A stretch of 64,000 bases of DNA from Vandammella animalimorsus. Lineage in GTDB: Bacteria; Pseudomonadota; Gammaproteobacteria; Burkholderiales; Burkholderiaceae_C. The stretch's first letter is position 1, and each line of letters starts with the position of its first letter. The stretch is taken from the NCBI RefSeq assembly GCF_002285285.1, contig NZ_NSJF01000002.1, positions 496,001-560,000 of the forward strand, in the 5' to 3' direction. A program made the position numbers and the translations under genes. The notes beneath the pieces were generated by a model. The model saw nothing but the letters and a program-made list of their open reading frames with translations. It was not told the origin of the DNA and did not search any database. Below, piece by piece: positions 10,911 to 21,300 of this stretch.

Positions 10911-12349
10911 AGCACGCCGTGCGCCAGATTCACTTCGTGGGCATCGGCGGCGCGGGCATGAGCCCGATCGCCGAGGTGTTGCACAACCAGGGCTATATCG
11001 TCAGCGGCTCGGATCTGCAGGACAGCGCCACCGTGCGACGTCTGCAGTCGTTGGGCATCCGCACCTTCATCGGCCACGATGCCGCACAGGTGGCGCAGGC
11101 CGATGCCGTGGTTACCTCCACCGCCGTCAAGGCCGACAACCCCGAAGTCGTGGCCGCGCGTCAACGCGGCATCCCGGTGGTGCCGCGCGCCATGATGCTC
11201 GCTGAGCTGATGCGCCAGCGCCAGGGCATTGCGGTGGCCGGCACGCATGGCAAGACCACCACCACCAGCCTGGTCACCAGCATTCTGATTGAGGCTGGGT
11301 TGGACCCGACCTTCGTCATTGGCGGGCGACTGCACAGCGCTGGCGCCAACGCCTGCCTGGGGCAGGGCGATTACATCGTGGTCGAGGCCGATGAGTCCGA
11401 TGCCTCCTTCCTGTGCCTGACGCCGGTGATGGCCGTCATCACCAACATCGACGCGGACCACATGGAAACCTACGGCCACGACCTGGGCCGCCTGCACCAG
11501 GCATTCGTGGACTTTTTGCACCGCATGCCCTTTTATGGCACGGCCGTGCTGTGCAGCGACAACGAAGGCGTGCGCGCCATCCTGCCCCAGGTCAACTGCG
11601 CCGTGACCACCTATGGCTTGGGCGAGGGGGCGCAGGTGCGCGGCGTCGATCTGCGCGCCGAGGGCACGCGCATGCACTTCACCGTACAGCGCGGCCACGG
11701 CACGGCCCGCGCCATGCCGGATTTGCCTGTTTGCCTGAATCTGCCGGGCGAGCACAACGTGCGCAATGCGCTGGCGGCCATCGCCATTGCCACGCAGCTG
11801 GGTGCGGACGATGCGGCCATGCAGCGGGCGCTGGCGCAGTTCCAGGGCGTGGGCCGGCGCTTTCAGCAGTACGGCGCGTTGCCCACCGGGCGCGGCGGCG
11901 AGTTCGAGCTGGTGCAGGACTACGGCCACCACCCGGTGGAAGTGGCCGCCACCATTGCCGCAGCGCGCGGCGCATTCCCGGGGCGGCGCCTGCTGGTGGC
12001 CTTTCAGCCGCACCGCTATTCGCGCACGCGCGATTGCTTTGAGGATTTCGTGCAAGCCCTGAGCGCTGCCGATGGCGTGTTCCTGACCGAGGTGTACGCC
12101 GCAGGCGAGCCTCCCATTGTTGCTGCCGATGGGCGCTCGCTGGCGCGCGCCATCCGTGTGGCTGGCAAGGTCGAGCCGGTGTTCGTCGAATCGGTGGCGG
12201 CGCTGGGCGAGGCCATCGAGGCCACGTTGGCCGATGGCGATGTGGTGGTGTTCATGGGCGCGGGCAACATTGGCGCGGCCGCCGACGACTGGGCCCAGCG
12301 CTTGCGTGCCAGGGCGGCGCAAGGCATTGAAGTGGAGTCGAAACAATGA
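10907..12349 (+). CDS. murC: UDP-MurNAc:L-alanine ligase MurC
   Basis: A 480-residue Mur ligase that starts the stem peptide. The N-terminal Rossmann motif [17 protein letters not shown]-loop [10 protein letters not shown] (about 112), [21 protein letters not shown] and C-terminal [10 protein letters not shown] with FQPHRYSRT are all standard for MurC. The start ATG overlaps the murG stop (ATGA). A longer in-frame start exists but would lie within murG and give a non-conserved N-terminus. The stop is overlapped by ddl. Confidence 0.97.
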   Translation: MKHAVRQIHFVGIGGAGMSPIAEVLHNQGYIVSGSDLQDSATVRRLQSLGIRTFIGHDAAQVAQADAVVTSTAVKADNPEVVAARQRGIPVVPRAMMLAELMRQRQGIAVAGTHGKTTTTSLVTSILIEAGLDPTFVIGGRLHSAGANACLGQGDYIVVEADESDASFLCLTPVMAVITNIDADHMETYGHDLGRLHQAFVDFLHRMPFYGTAVLCSDNEGVRAILPQVNCAVTTYGLGEGAQVRGVDLRAEGTRMHFTVQRGHGTARAMPDLPVCLNLPGEHNVRNALAAIAIATQLGADDAAMQRALAQFQGVGRRFQQYGALPTGRGGEFELVQDYGHHPVEVAATIAAARGAFPGRRLLVAFQPHRYSRTRDCFEDFVQALSAADGVFLTEVYAAGEPPIVAADGRSLARAIRVAGKVEPVFVESVAALGEAIEATLADGDVVVFMGAGNIGAAADDWAQRLRARAAQGIEVESKQ

Positions 12350-13344
12350 ACAAGGATTTGGAGCTGAGCGTGGCCGAGCTGGGCAAGGTGGCGGTGCTGA
12401 TGGGCGGCACCTCGGCCGAGCGCGAGGTTTCGTTGATGTCAGGCCAGGGCGTGCTAAAGGCCCTGCGCACGCATGGCGTGGACGCACACGCCTTCGACAC
12501 TGGCAAGCGCCCGCTGTGGGACTTGCGCCAGGAAGGCTTTGCGCGCTGCTTCATTGCGCTGCACGGCCGTGGCGGAGAGGACGGCACCATCCAGGGCCTG
12601 CTGGAGCTGCTGGGTATCCCCTATACCGGCCCGGGCGTGACAGCTTCGGCCATGGCGATGGACAAGGTGCTGACCAAACGCCTGTGGCAAGCCGATGGGC
12701 TGGCCACCCCAGGCTGGCGCCTGGCCGATTCGCCCCAGGCCGTGGCCCTGGCGCTGGAAGAGTTGGGCGCGCCCATGATCGTCAAACCCGCGCGCGAGGG
12801 CTCGACCATCGGCCTGACCAAGGTCGTCAGCAGCGATCAGTGTGAGCAGGCTTATGCGCTGGCCGCGCGCTACGACGCGCAGGTGCTGTGCGAGCAATTC
12901 ATCGATGGCGAGGAAACCACCTGTGCGGTGCTGCAGCTGCCCGGGCAAAAGGCGCGCGCCTTGCCGGTGATCCGCATCGTCGCGCCCGGCGGCAACTACG
13001 ACTACGAGAACAAGTATTTCGGCGAGTCCACGCAGTACTACTGCCCCAGTGGCCTGCCTGCGCAGCTGGAAGAGCAGATCCAGCGCATGAGCCTGCAGGC
13101 CTACCAGTCGCTGGGCTGCCGCGGCTGGTCGCGTGTGGACGTGATGATCCGCGAAAGCGATGGCAAGCCCTTTTTGCTGGAGATCAACACCTCGCCGGGC
13201 ATGACTGGCCACTCGTTGGTGCCGATGGCCGCACGCGCTGCAGGCATCAGCTATGAGGACTTGTGCCTGCAAATCCTGCTGGCGTCGCGCTGCGATGGCG
13301 CAGCGCCTCGGCAACACATGGACGAAAGGGCCGCTGCGGTATGA
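12346..13344 (+). CDS. ddlB: D-alanine-D-alanine ligase
   Basis: A 332-residue ATP-grasp ligase making the D-Ala-D-Ala dipeptide used by MurF. It shows [20 protein letters not shown] at the N-terminus, [28 protein letters not shown] in the ATP-grasp fold, and the metal- and substrate-binding [18 protein letters not shown] at the C-terminus. The Ser in GRGGEDG/EREVS positions and the EINTSPGMT motif are typical of the vancomycin-sensitive D-Ala:D-Ala type, not D-Lac ligases. It is coupled to murC and ftsQ by four-base overlaps. Confidence 0.96.
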   Translation: MNKDLELSVAELGKVAVLMGGTSAEREVSLMSGQGVLKALRTHGVDAHAFDTGKRPLWDLRQEGFARCFIALHGRGGEDGTIQGLLELLGIPYTGPGVTASAMAMDKVLTKRLWQADGLATPGWRLADSPQAVALALEELGAPMIVKPAREGSTIGLTKVVSSDQCEQAYALAARYDAQVLCEQFIDGEETTCAVLQLPGQKARALPVIRIVAPGGNYDYENKYFGESTQYYCPSGLPAQLEEQIQRMSLQAYQSLGCRGWSRVDVMIRESDGKPFLLEINTSPGMTGHSLVPMAARAAGISYEDLCLQILLASRCDGAAPRQHMDERAAAV

Positions 13345-14144
13345 GAGCGATCCAGCCGCCACCAGTGGATGTACGCCTGATGAACGCCACGGCTTCGCTG
13401 GTGTTTTTGGGCGTGTTCGCGCTGGCCTGTGCGGCGCTGGTGGCCTGGCTGCTGCGCAATCCGGCTTTTGCCATTGCGCAAGTGGTGGTGCATGGAAACC
13501 CGCAGCACAGCAGCGCCGTGAGTTTGCGCGCCAATGTGCTGCCGCAACTGCAGGGCAATCTGTTCACGTTGAACCTGGCACTGGCCAGGCAGGCTTTTGA
13601 GCAAATGCCCTGGGTGCGACACGCTGAGCTGCGGCGCGGCTTTCCGAACACGCTGGAGGTGGTGCTGGAAGAGCATCAGCCCGTGGCCATGTGGGACGGC
13701 TCGGACGCCCAGGCCATGCTCAACAGCTTTGGCGAAGTGTTTGAGGCCAACCGTGGCGAGGTCGAGCACGAGAACCTGCCGCGTCTGGCTGGCCCGGATG
13801 GGCAGTCGCAGCAGGTGCTGGCGATGTATCGCTATCTGGCGCAGCTGTTGCAGCAGCGCCAGCCGACTACGCAGACCGCACAGGCTGTGGCGTTGTACCT
13901 GACGCCGCGCGGCAACTGGCAGCTGTTTCTGGATAACGGCGCGCAACTGGAGCTGGGCGCTGGCGAGCAGGCCCAGGTCGGCGCCCGGCTGCTGGATTTC
14001 ATCGACACCTTGCCGCAGGCCCTGGGACCGCTGGGCGTCAAGCCTGGCGCGCTGGAGTATGCCGATCTGCGGCACAGCAACGGCTATGCCATCCGCCTGC
14101 GCGGCGTGGCCACACAGCCCGAGACGCGTGCGCAGGGCAAGTGA
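13341..14144 (+). CDS. ftsQ: Cell division protein FtsQ
   Basis: A 267-residue bitopic divisome protein. A short cytoplasmic tail precedes one transmembrane helix at about residues 18-37. Next is a POTRA domain at about 43-110 ([39 protein letters not shown]) and then the beta domain that contacts FtsB/FtsL. The ATG at the ddl stop (ATGA) is preferred over an earlier in-frame codon within ddl. The end of the gene overlaps a possible GTG start in the ftsA frame. Confidence 0.94.
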   Translation: MRAIQPPPVDVRLMNATASLVFLGVFALACAALVAWLLRNPAFAIAQVVVHGNPQHSSAVSLRANVLPQLQGNLFTLNLALARQAFEQMPWVRHAELRRGFPNTLEVVLEEHQPVAMWDGSDAQAMLNSFGEVFEANRGEVEHENLPRLAGPDGQSQQVLAMYRYLAQLLQQRQPTTQTAQAVALYLTPRGNWQLFLDNGAQLELGAGEQAQVGARLLDFIDTLPQALGPLGVKPGALEYADLRHSNGYAIRLRGVATQPETRAQGK

Positions 14145-14212
14145 GGGGGCCGGGGCATGGGCAATGGATCAACCGACACGAAATGGACACTGGCCGCAAA
14201 GGCCTGATGAAA

Positions 14213-15442
14213 ATGGCTAAGGAATACAGAGACGTCATCGTGGGGCTGGACATCGGCACGGCCAAGGTCATGGCGGTGGTGGCCGAGGTGCAGGAGGGCG
14301 GCCAGCTGCGCTTGGCCGGGTTTGGCGCTGCGCCCAGCAATGGGCTCAAGCGCGGCGTGGTGGTCAACATCGAGGCCACGGTGCAAAGCATCGAGCAGGC
14401 GCTGCGCGAGGCCGAGATGATGGCCGACTGCAAGATCCAGCGCGTCTACACCGGCATCACCGGCAGCCATGTGCGCGGCTTCAATTCCAGCGGCATGGTG
14501 GCCATCAAGGACAAGGAAGTCTCGCAGGCCGACATCAGCCGCGTGCTGGAAACCGCCAAGGCGGTGCACATCCCTTCCGACCAGCGCCTGCTGCTGGTGG
14601 CCTCGCAGGAGTTCGTCATCGACGGCCAGGAGGTCAAGGAGCCCATTGGCATGAGCGGCCTGCGCCTGGAGGCCAAGGTGCACATCGTCACCGGCGCGCA
14701 AAGCGCGGCCGAAAACATCATCAAGTGCGTGCGCCGTTGCGGGCTGGAAGTTGACCAGCTGGCGCTCAATCCGCTGGCCTCCAGCCTGTCGGTGCTCACC
14801 GACGACGAGCGCGAGCTGGGTGTGGTGCTGGTGGACATCGGCGCGGGCACCACGGATGTGTCGATCTTCTCGGGCGGGTCGATCCGCCACACCGCCGTGA
14901 TCCCGATCGCCGGCGATTTGATCACCAGCGACATTGCCATGGCGCTGCGCACCCCCACCAAGGACGCCGAGGACATCAAGGTCGAGAACGGCTGCGCCAA
15001 GGCCATGCTGGCCGATCCGGATTCGCAGGTCGAAGTGCCTGGTTTGGGCGACCGCGGCCCGCGGCTGATCAACAAGCAGGCGCTGGCCGGCGTGATTGAG
15101 CCGCGCGTGGAGGAGATCTTCTCGATCGTGCAGCAGGTGATCCGTGAGTCCGGCTACGAGGAGCTGCTGTCATCGGGCGTGGTGCTCACCGGCGGCTCCT
15201 CGGTCATGCCCGGCATGGTCGAGCTTGGCGAGGACATCTTCCTCAAGCCCGTGCGCCGGGGCGTGCCCAACTACGACGGCCCACTGGCCGACATGATTGC
15301 CCAGCCGCGCGCGGCCACCGTCATGGGCTTGCTCGAAGACGCACGCATCGAGCGCACGCGCGGCTACAAGGTCGCCACCAAGAGCGGGCCGGTCAAGAAC
15401 CTGCTGGCGCGCATTCGTGACTTCATTGCGGGGAATTTCTGA
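14213..15442 (+). CDS. ftsA: Cell division protein FtsA
   Basis: A 409-residue actin-like ATPase that tethers FtsZ to the membrane. It shows VIVGLDIGTAKVMAVV (phosphate 1), the inserted SHI/1C subdomain, VLVDIGAGTTDVSIFSGG, VVLTGGSSVMPGM, and a C-terminal tail ending LLARIRDFIAGNF, a plausible amphipathic membrane-targeting helix. The frame is open back to a GTG at 14141 that overlaps the ftsQ stop, with further ATGs at 14183 and 14207. I chose MAKEYRDV at 14213, which matches the usual family N-terminus and has AAAGG about ten bases upstream. A GTG start at 14141 would add 24 residues and cannot be excluded. Confidence 0.95.
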   Translation: MAKEYRDVIVGLDIGTAKVMAVVAEVQEGGQLRLAGFGAAPSNGLKRGVVVNIEATVQSIEQALREAEMMADCKIQRVYTGITGSHVRGFNSSGMVAIKDKEVSQADISRVLETAKAVHIPSDQRLLLVASQEFVIDGQEVKEPIGMSGLRLEAKVHIVTGAQSAAENIIKCVRRCGLEVDQLALNPLASSLSVLTDDERELGVVLVDIGAGTTDVSIFSGGSIRHTAVIPIAGDLITSDIAMALRTPTKDAEDIKVENGCAKAMLADPDSQVEVPGLGDRGPRLINKQALAGVIEPRVEEIFSIVQQVIRESGYEELLSSGVVLTGGSSVMPGMVELGEDIFLKPVRRGVPNYDGPLADMIAQPRAATVMGLLEDARIERTRGYKVATKSGPVKNLLARIRDFIAGNF

Positions 15443-15545
15443 CATGGCGCCACCCATTCCCATCCCCCGCAAGCTGTTGCGCTGGTTCCTGCGCAAGCGC
15501 GGCCGCCGGCGCTGGCGGCTGCCTACAGATTGCAACCGCTGGCGC

Positions 15546-15570
15546 GGCGATGCCGTTTTCAGGCATCGCC
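15546..15570 (+). promoter_or_regulatory. Perfect hairpin in the ftsA-ftsZ gap
   Basis: GGCGATGCC and GGCATCGCC form a perfect 9-bp stem around a 7-base loop. About ten bases further on is a T-rich tract (about 15581-15602). The 195-base ftsA-ftsZ gap is the longest inside the division cluster before lpxC. The hairpin could attenuate readthrough or stabilise a processed ftsZ message. It is not a canonical terminator because the T tract is displaced. Confidence 0.4.
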
Positions 15571-15637
15571 ACGGCCCCATTCATTTTTGTTTTGGTTTTG
15601 ATTTCACCCCATCCCCCAACCCGCAAGGAGAAACACT

Positions 15638-16882
15638 ATGAGCATCGAAATGATCGACAACGAATCGTTCACCCAAGGCACACGCATCAAGGTACTGGGC
15701 GTGGGCGGCGGCGGCGGCAACGCCGTGCAGCACATGATCGAGAACAACGTGCAGGGGGTGGAATTCATCTGCGCCAACACCGATGCGCAGGCGCTCTCGC
15801 GCAGCTCGGCCGCGCGCATCATCCAGCTGGGCACCAACGGCCTGGGCGCAGGCAGCAAGCCTGAGCAGGGGCGGGAGGCTGCGGTGCTGGCGGAGTCGGA
15901 AATCCGCCGCGCCATCGAGGGGGCCAACATGCTCTTCATCACCGCAGGCATGGGCGGCGGTACGGGCACGGGGGCAGCGCCAGTGATCGCGCGCGTGGCC
16001 AAGGAGATGGGCATTCTCACCGTCGGCGTGGTCACCAAGCCATTTGACTGGGAAGGCCCGCGTCGCATGAAGAATGCCGATGCCGGCCTGGACGAGCTCG
16101 AGCGTAACGTGGACTCGCTGATCGTGGTGCTCAATGAAAAGCTGTTGACCGTCTATGGCGACGACATCACGCAGGATGAGGCCTTTGGCTTTGCCAACGA
16201 CGTGCTGCGCAACGCCGTGGGCGGCATCGCCGAGATCATCAACGAGCACGGCCACGTCAACGTGGACTTTGCCGACGTCAAGACCGTGATGAGCGAGCCG
16301 GGCAAGGCCATGATGGGTACGGCCAGCGCCTCCGGCCCTGACCGTGCGCGCATCGCCGCCGAGCAGGCCATTGCCTGCCCGCTGCTCGAAGGCATCGACC
16401 TCTCGGGCGCCAAAGGCATTCTGGTGCTGGTCACGGCCGCGCGCGGCAGCCTCAAGCTGTCCGAGTCCAAGCTGGCCATGAGCACCGTCAACGCCTATGC
16501 CAGCGACGATGCCCACGTCATCTACGGCGCAGCCTACGACGACAGCCTGGGTGACGAGCTGCGCGTGACCGTCGTGGCCACCGGCCTGGTCAACCACCAG
16601 CAGCGCCGTCAGAACCTGACCATGGTGCAAAGCACGCTGCGCACCGGCACGGACAACCTGCCGCTGCAAGGCATGCAAGGCATGGTGCGCGGCGGCGGCC
16701 TGGCTGGCGGCGCGGCCGTGCCCATGCGCAGCAGCCAGCTCAACAACCTGGCCGTGCCCACGGCCTGGCGCACCTCGCGCGGCAGCGATGCCAGCGCCGC
16801 CGCCGCGCGCGTGGATGCCATGTCCTCCAGCGGCATGGACGACGTGGAAATCCCCGCCTTCCTGCGCAAACAGGCCGACTAA
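15638..16882 (+). CDS. ftsZ: Cell division GTPase FtsZ
   Basis: A 414-residue tubulin homologue that polymerises into the Z ring. Nucleotide-binding motifs are KVLGVGGGGGNAVQHM, the tubulin signature GGGTGTGAAPV, and KPFDWEGPRR. After a variable linker the conserved C-terminal peptide DDVEIPAFLRKQ, which binds FtsA and ZipA, is present. The start is supported by an AAGGAG ribosome-binding site at 15625-15630, one of the few strong, non-overlapping ribosome sites in this cluster. That fits the higher translation FtsZ needs. Confidence 0.98.
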   Translation: MSIEMIDNESFTQGTRIKVLGVGGGGGNAVQHMIENNVQGVEFICANTDAQALSRSSAARIIQLGTNGLGAGSKPEQGREAAVLAESEIRRAIEGANMLFITAGMGGGTGTGAAPVIARVAKEMGILTVGVVTKPFDWEGPRRMKNADAGLDELERNVDSLIVVLNEKLLTVYGDDITQDEAFGFANDVLRNAVGGIAEIINEHGHVNVDFADVKTVMSEPGKAMMGTASASGPDRARIAAEQAIACPLLEGIDLSGAKGILVLVTAARGSLKLSESKLAMSTVNAYASDDAHVIYGAAYDDSLGDELRVTVVATGLVNHQQRRQNLTMVQSTLRTGTDNLPLQGMQGMVRGGGLAGGAAVPMRSSQLNNLAVPTAWRTSRGSDASAAAARVDAMSSSGMDDVEIPAFLRKQAD

Positions 16883-16972
16883 AGCCCGTGCTTGGTTTGT
16901 GAAGGAGTGCCGCCCCCGGCAGCAGCCGAGGGCGGCCCTGGCAGGCCCACAGCGGCCAATACCGTTTTTCAA

Positions 16973-16978
16973 TAGAAT
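16973..16978 (+). promoter_or_regulatory. Possible -10 element upstream of lpxC
   Basis: TAGAAT stands nine bases before the lpxC ATG, in a short AT-rich patch (CGTTTTTCAATAGAAT) within otherwise GC-rich DNA. No convincing -35 element is seen at the right spacing, and the transcript would be nearly leaderless. A 7-bp GCCGCCC/GGGCGGC hairpin without a T tract lies just upstream at 16909-16936 and may mark the end of the ftsZ message. Confidence 0.22.
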
Positions 16979-16986
16979 GCGCGCCC

Positions 16987-17910
16987 ATGCTAGCCCAGAG
17001 AACCATCCAGACCCTGATCCGTGCCGTGGGCGTTGGACTACACAGCGGCCAACGGGTCGAGCTGACTCTGCGCCCTGCGCCAGTGGGCACGGGCATCGTC
17101 TTCACACGCGTCGACCTGCCCGAGCCTGAGCCCGTGCCGGTTTCGGCCCAGGCCGTGTTCGACACGCGCCTGGCCTCCACCATTGGCCGGGAGGGCGCGC
17201 GCATCAGCACCATCGAACACATCATGTCCGCCTGCGCAGGGCTGGGCATCGATAACCTCTACATCGACCTTACGGCCGAGGAAGTGCCTATCCTCGATGG
17301 CTCTGCCGCTGGCTTTGTGTACCTGTTGCGCAAGGCGGGCATCGCCTTGCAGGGCGCACCCAAGCAATTCGTGCGCGTGCGCAAACCCGTCGAAGTGCGC
17401 ACCGAGTCACTGGGCGAGCGCAAATGGGCCCGGCTGGAGCCCTACCACGGCTACCGCCTGAGCTTCGAGATCGACTTCAGCCACCCGGCCGTGGACTCCA
17501 CCGGCCAATGCGTGAGCTTCGACATGGGCCAGGGCAACTACGCCCGCGACATCGCCCGCGCGCGCACCTTCGGCTTTACGCGCGATGTGGAAATGCTGCG
17601 CGCCAACGGCCTGGCGCTGGGCGGTGGCTACGACAACGCCATCGTCATGGACGACTACAAAGTCCTGAACCAGGACGGCCTGCGCTACGACGACGAATTC
17701 GCACGCCACAAAATCCTGGACGCCATCGGCGACCTCTACATCCTGGGCAAGCCCTTGCTGGCCTCCTACAGCGCCTACCGCTCCGGCCACGCCATGAACA
17801 ACCAGCTGCTGCACGCCCTGCTGGCCGACCAACAGGCCTGGGAGCTGGTGAGCTTCGGCGACGAAAAACAAGCCCCGCAGGGCTTCGCGCTGCCCAGCCT
17901 GGCTTGGTAA
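16987..17910 (+). CDS. lpxC: UDP-3-O-acyl-GlcNAc deacetylase LpxC
   Basis: A 307-residue zinc amidase catalysing the committed step of lipid A synthesis. Family motifs are present: [19 protein letters not shown] at the N-terminus, the zinc-binding [25 protein letters not shown], the second zinc segment [19 protein letters not shown] with the HK..D pattern, and [18 protein letters not shown] with the catalytic His. It sits directly after ftsZ, as in many Gram-negative bacteria, which links outer-membrane synthesis to division. The C-terminus ends in [10 protein letters not shown]. Confidence 0.97.
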   Translation: MLAQRTIQTLIRAVGVGLHSGQRVELTLRPAPVGTGIVFTRVDLPEPEPVPVSAQAVFDTRLASTIGREGARISTIEHIMSACAGLGIDNLYIDLTAEEVPILDGSAAGFVYLLRKAGIALQGAPKQFVRVRKPVEVRTESLGERKWARLEPYHGYRLSFEIDFSHPAVDSTGQCVSFDMGQGNYARDIARARTFGFTRDVEMLRANGLALGGGYDNAIVMDDYKVLNQDGLRYDDEFARHKILDAIGDLYILGKPLLASYSAYRSGHAMNNQLLHALLADQQAWELVSFGDEKQAPQGFALPSLAW

Positions 17911-18009
17911 GCCCAAGCCAACAAAGCGGCTGCAGCCAATTGCCTGTACTGTGGATCTCCCCTGATCCTCCTTGTGCCGTTACTGCCTGGGCCTTAATTC
18001 CAAACAAAG

Positions 18010-18133
18010 CTGATTTGGCGTGGGCTGCAAGGCACAAAACGCAGCCAAAGCTATAGCAAGGTTTTGCGGGTGCCCCAGCCTACCCAAATCCACGTTCTTG
18101 TTAGCAACTGTGTAGAGACTTTGAACAGACTCT
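18010..18133 (-). repeat. Diverged copy of MITE-like dispersed repeat
   Basis: Read on the - strand, this starts AGAGTCTGTTCAAAGTCTCT, about three mismatches from the left end of the copy at 55194. It continues through GGATTTGGG and the family core, ending GCCTTGCAGCCCA..CCAAA. The far inverted end is not recognisable, so this copy is probably truncated or decayed. It lies upstream of the surface protein and may supply or insulate its promoter. Confidence 0.55.
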
Positions 18134-18197
18134 TTTGACGGCGTTACGCTGGATTTTTGGGGCAGCCGCCAGATAAAAAAGCATTTCAAGTGCATTT

Positions 18198-18280
18198 GTG
18201 CAACCTCGGAAGTTTTCAAAGGTTGCACGAGGTTACTTGCGGATAAACTACCGCCGCCTCGACCCCGCAATGGGGTTGAG
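18198..18280 (+). promoter_or_regulatory. Structured 5' leader of the surface-protein gene
   Basis: Three inverted repeats occur within 83 bases, ending 30 bases before the start codon. GTGCAACCT (18198) pairs perfectly with AGGTTGCAC (18220). CGAGG (18229) can pair with CCTCG (18257), enclosing a GCGG/CCGC stem. CTCGACCCC (18258) pairs with GGGGTTGAG (18272). The CGAGG segment can alternatively pair with the upstream CCTCG at 18204, so some helices are mutually exclusive. This resembles a switchable leader, but no known riboswitch consensus was recognised. Confidence 0.4.
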
Positions 18281-18310
18281 TCCAACATTTGTAATGGAAA
18301 GTTTTAGATT

Positions 18311-21300
18311 ATGTGGACTGGAATCAGAAAGCATTGCGCCACTGCTTTGAGGTGTGACAAAAAGCAGTTGGCTGTGCTGTCGATGTTGCTGGTGGGGGGC
18401 GCGTGGTCAAACCAGGCCTTGGCAGCGCTCGATATCAAGGTGGCCAAGGAGTATGACGGCACCGGCACCTGCGCGCTCGATGCGAATGCTCAAAACAACT
18501 TGCTGTGCACCAACGACGAAGCGCGCTACAAGGTGGACTATCAAGTGACGCCGCCGCCCGTGGCGCAGGACAACGTTCGCATCACGGTGAGCCTTCCCGC
18601 TACGGAGCCGTTCCGTTTTTCTCGCACAAGCGGGGGCTTGACTGCCTGCCGAAATGCCGCCACCGCCATTAGTAATGATGGCCGCACGGTGGACTGTTTG
18701 CTGGCTGGCAGCGGCGGTGCCAACCAGCCCAATGGTCCTATCTCCAATCAGTCCGGTACCATCTTCTTTGACGTCTACACCAACAAGGATGCCAAGAATG
18801 GCGATCAGTTGGCCGGTGTCACCGGCAAGATCGTTTCCGATCAAGACACCGCTGGCGTAACCTCCACCGCGCCCGGCGTGACTGTGGTGGCCAAGCCGCA
18901 AATTGACATCGTCAAGCGATATGTCGACAGCCTTGGCGTAATCGCAAAGCCGAAAAGCTGTGACTCTGCCGCCTCCGACGTGGGGGTGGCCCTGCGGTAC
19001 AGCGTGGCTTTGAACATCCCGCAAACCAAGGGCCATGAGTCGCTGCAGCAGGGCTGGAGCTACACCGATGACATCAGCGGCCTGGGCGCGGACGCCTGCG
19101 TGTACATGGTGGAAAGCTACCGCGAGCGCAACAAAGGCACCTTTCCTGTCGGCGGCGTGCCAGCCGATGTGCCGGTCGATGCCGGTACCGGTTCCTACAG
19201 CTTTGCCCGGGTTGGCAACTCGAAATCGGTGACTGTCACCGCCTCCACCACCAATCCGCCGCTGACCTCGGGCGAAATCACGGCGCCCTGGCCCGATGCG
19301 CCCAATGCCACGGCCCTGCACTACATCACGGTCTGGGTCCCCAAGGACACGGCAAACAGCAACGGCACCACCTGCCAGTACTCGCCGCAGAACAGCATCG
19401 AGAAATTCACCGCTCAGGGGCTGTCGGGCGTGCCCAACGACAGTGACGATCCCGCCAATAACGTGGTGACGACCAACGCGATCAATGTCTGTTCCGGCAA
19501 CTTCCAGAAGATGTTCTATGCCACGAGCAAGGGCCGCTCTGCGCCGTTGATCAATGGCCCCAACCGCATGAGCAACGATCTGATCGGGCCGAGCGATTAC
19601 ATCGACTCCTACGTTTTTTGGAGCAACACCGGGCTCAACGCTGCCCAAGTATCGCTGTGCGACCATTGGGACAACCGCAAGCTGCAGCTCGACCTGTTTG
19701 ATCCTTCCCAGCACGGGATCTGGACGGCGCCGCCGGGCAAGCCTCGTTTGGGTGCCAACAGCCATTACAAATGGAAAAAACTCCCAGCCAATTCGAATCC
19801 GGGCAAGGTGGATCACAGCGCTGGCTACGCCCACTTCTTCAGTGATACCGGCGATGCGGGTGGTGCCAGTTCGGCCAGTGTGCGGCCTGAGGACGAGGAA
19901 ATCCAGTTTGGCTTCTCTGCCTTTGACAGCGGTGACGAGACGAAGCTGCGTAATGCAAGCTGCAACGATGGCGACTCCACATTGAGCGCCGTTGCTGCTA
20001 AGGCCGGCGTGCCGACCACTGGCATCCTGCCCTCCGGCTGGATCACCCAGAGCGAGCTGGAAAAAAATCCGGCGCTGGTGCCGTTCATCAACTCGGCCCG
20101 CGTGGTGAACGCAAACATCCCTGTGACCGGCCGCATTCAGTTGTTCGTACACCTGAAAACGCTGGCGGCCAACCCGGAGGGCGGCGCCACTTGGCCCAAT
20201 GGCACCATCATTCCCAACTACGGCCTGTACCAGACCTCCACCGAGAACGGCTTTGAGCCGGGTACCCTCAACTGGAAGCGTTCCGAGTACGCTTTCATGG
20301 GCAATGACCCGAATGCCGCGCTGGAGGGCGCGGGCAGTTCATCGTGCCGGACCGGCACCGACCCGGCCCGCTATTGCGATGATGGCTACAGCGACCGCCT
20401 GCGCCTGTCCACGCAGTCCGTCAGCATCCGCAAGGGCATTGAGGGCGCCGACCCCGACGGCGGCCCGGCAGCAGACAACCCGGCCGTGCTCAAGACCAAG
20501 GGCCAGATCGTGACCTACCAACTGTGGCCGCGCCTGGTGCCCAACGATCCGAATGTGACCATCAAGAACGATTTGGTTCTGATCGACACCATTCCGGCGG
20601 GCATGAAGTTTGTTCCCGGTTCGCTCAAGTGGGGTGGTACGCCTGTGGCTGCCGGCGACTTCCACTTGGACGACCAATCGGCCACCTTTGCCGCGTCCAC
20701 GCTGCACATCCGCCTGCCCGAGCAGAAGGCCACCCACCCGCCGGTCAATATTCCAGTGGTGGAGTTCGAAGCGGAAATCATGCTCGATGCGCCGGGCAAC
20801 ATCCCCAACGCCTCGCTGATCAACAAAGTGGAAGTTCGTGGTTGCGCCCCGGGGGCCAGCTTCACCGGTGGAGCCCTGACTTGTACCGACCAAACGGCAG
20901 GCCAGCGCCTGGCTGAGCGTCAAGCGATGCGCACCGTGCGCTTGGGCGCCATCGATGGCTTGGTGGTGCAAAAGTCGGTGATTGGCGATGCTGCCAAACA
21001 AATCGGCTCAAGCTTTACTATGGAGCTGCGTTACCAGAACGTGGGTAACGAAACGGTGCATGAGCACCGCCTGATCGACGTGCTGCCTTACAACGGCGAG
21101 CCGCCGCGCGGCGGCACCAGCTTCAGTGGCCAGCGCCCTGTGACCCAGGTGCGCGCGCCTGCGGCCACCGGCTATCAGGTCTATTACACGACCGACCTGC
21201 CGACCACCATCAACACCAATCCCAAGTGCTCCAGCAACATCACCGCCACCACCACCGGCAACTGGCCTGCGTTCGCGCCGGGCGTGCCAGCAGCGGCAGG

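Larger units (their letters stand above)
17911..18310. other. 400-base intergenic region with repeat and structured leader
   Basis: There is no credible gene between lpxC and the surface protein. The region has lower G+C than its flanks. It contains a diverged copy of the dispersed inverted-repeat element (about 18010-18133) and then a run of nested inverted repeats (18198-18280) just before the surface-protein start. A promoter for the surface protein probably lies in about 18130-18190, but no clear -35/-10 pair was found. Confidence 0.6.

Noticed and set aside
15444-15641. Short + strand frame (MAPPIPIPRKLLRWFLRKRG) in the ftsA-ftsZ gap
   Set aside because: No ribosome site, Arg-rich low-complexity composition, overlaps the ftsZ start and contains the hairpin.
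16909-16936. GCCGCCC/GGGCGGC hairpin after ftsZ as a terminator
   Set aside because: No T tract follows, and lpxC is close downstream; noted only as a possible message end.
18135-18157. TTGACG followed by GATTTT as a promoter of the surface-protein gene
   Set aside because: Spacing of about 11 bases is too short for a sigma-70 promoter.
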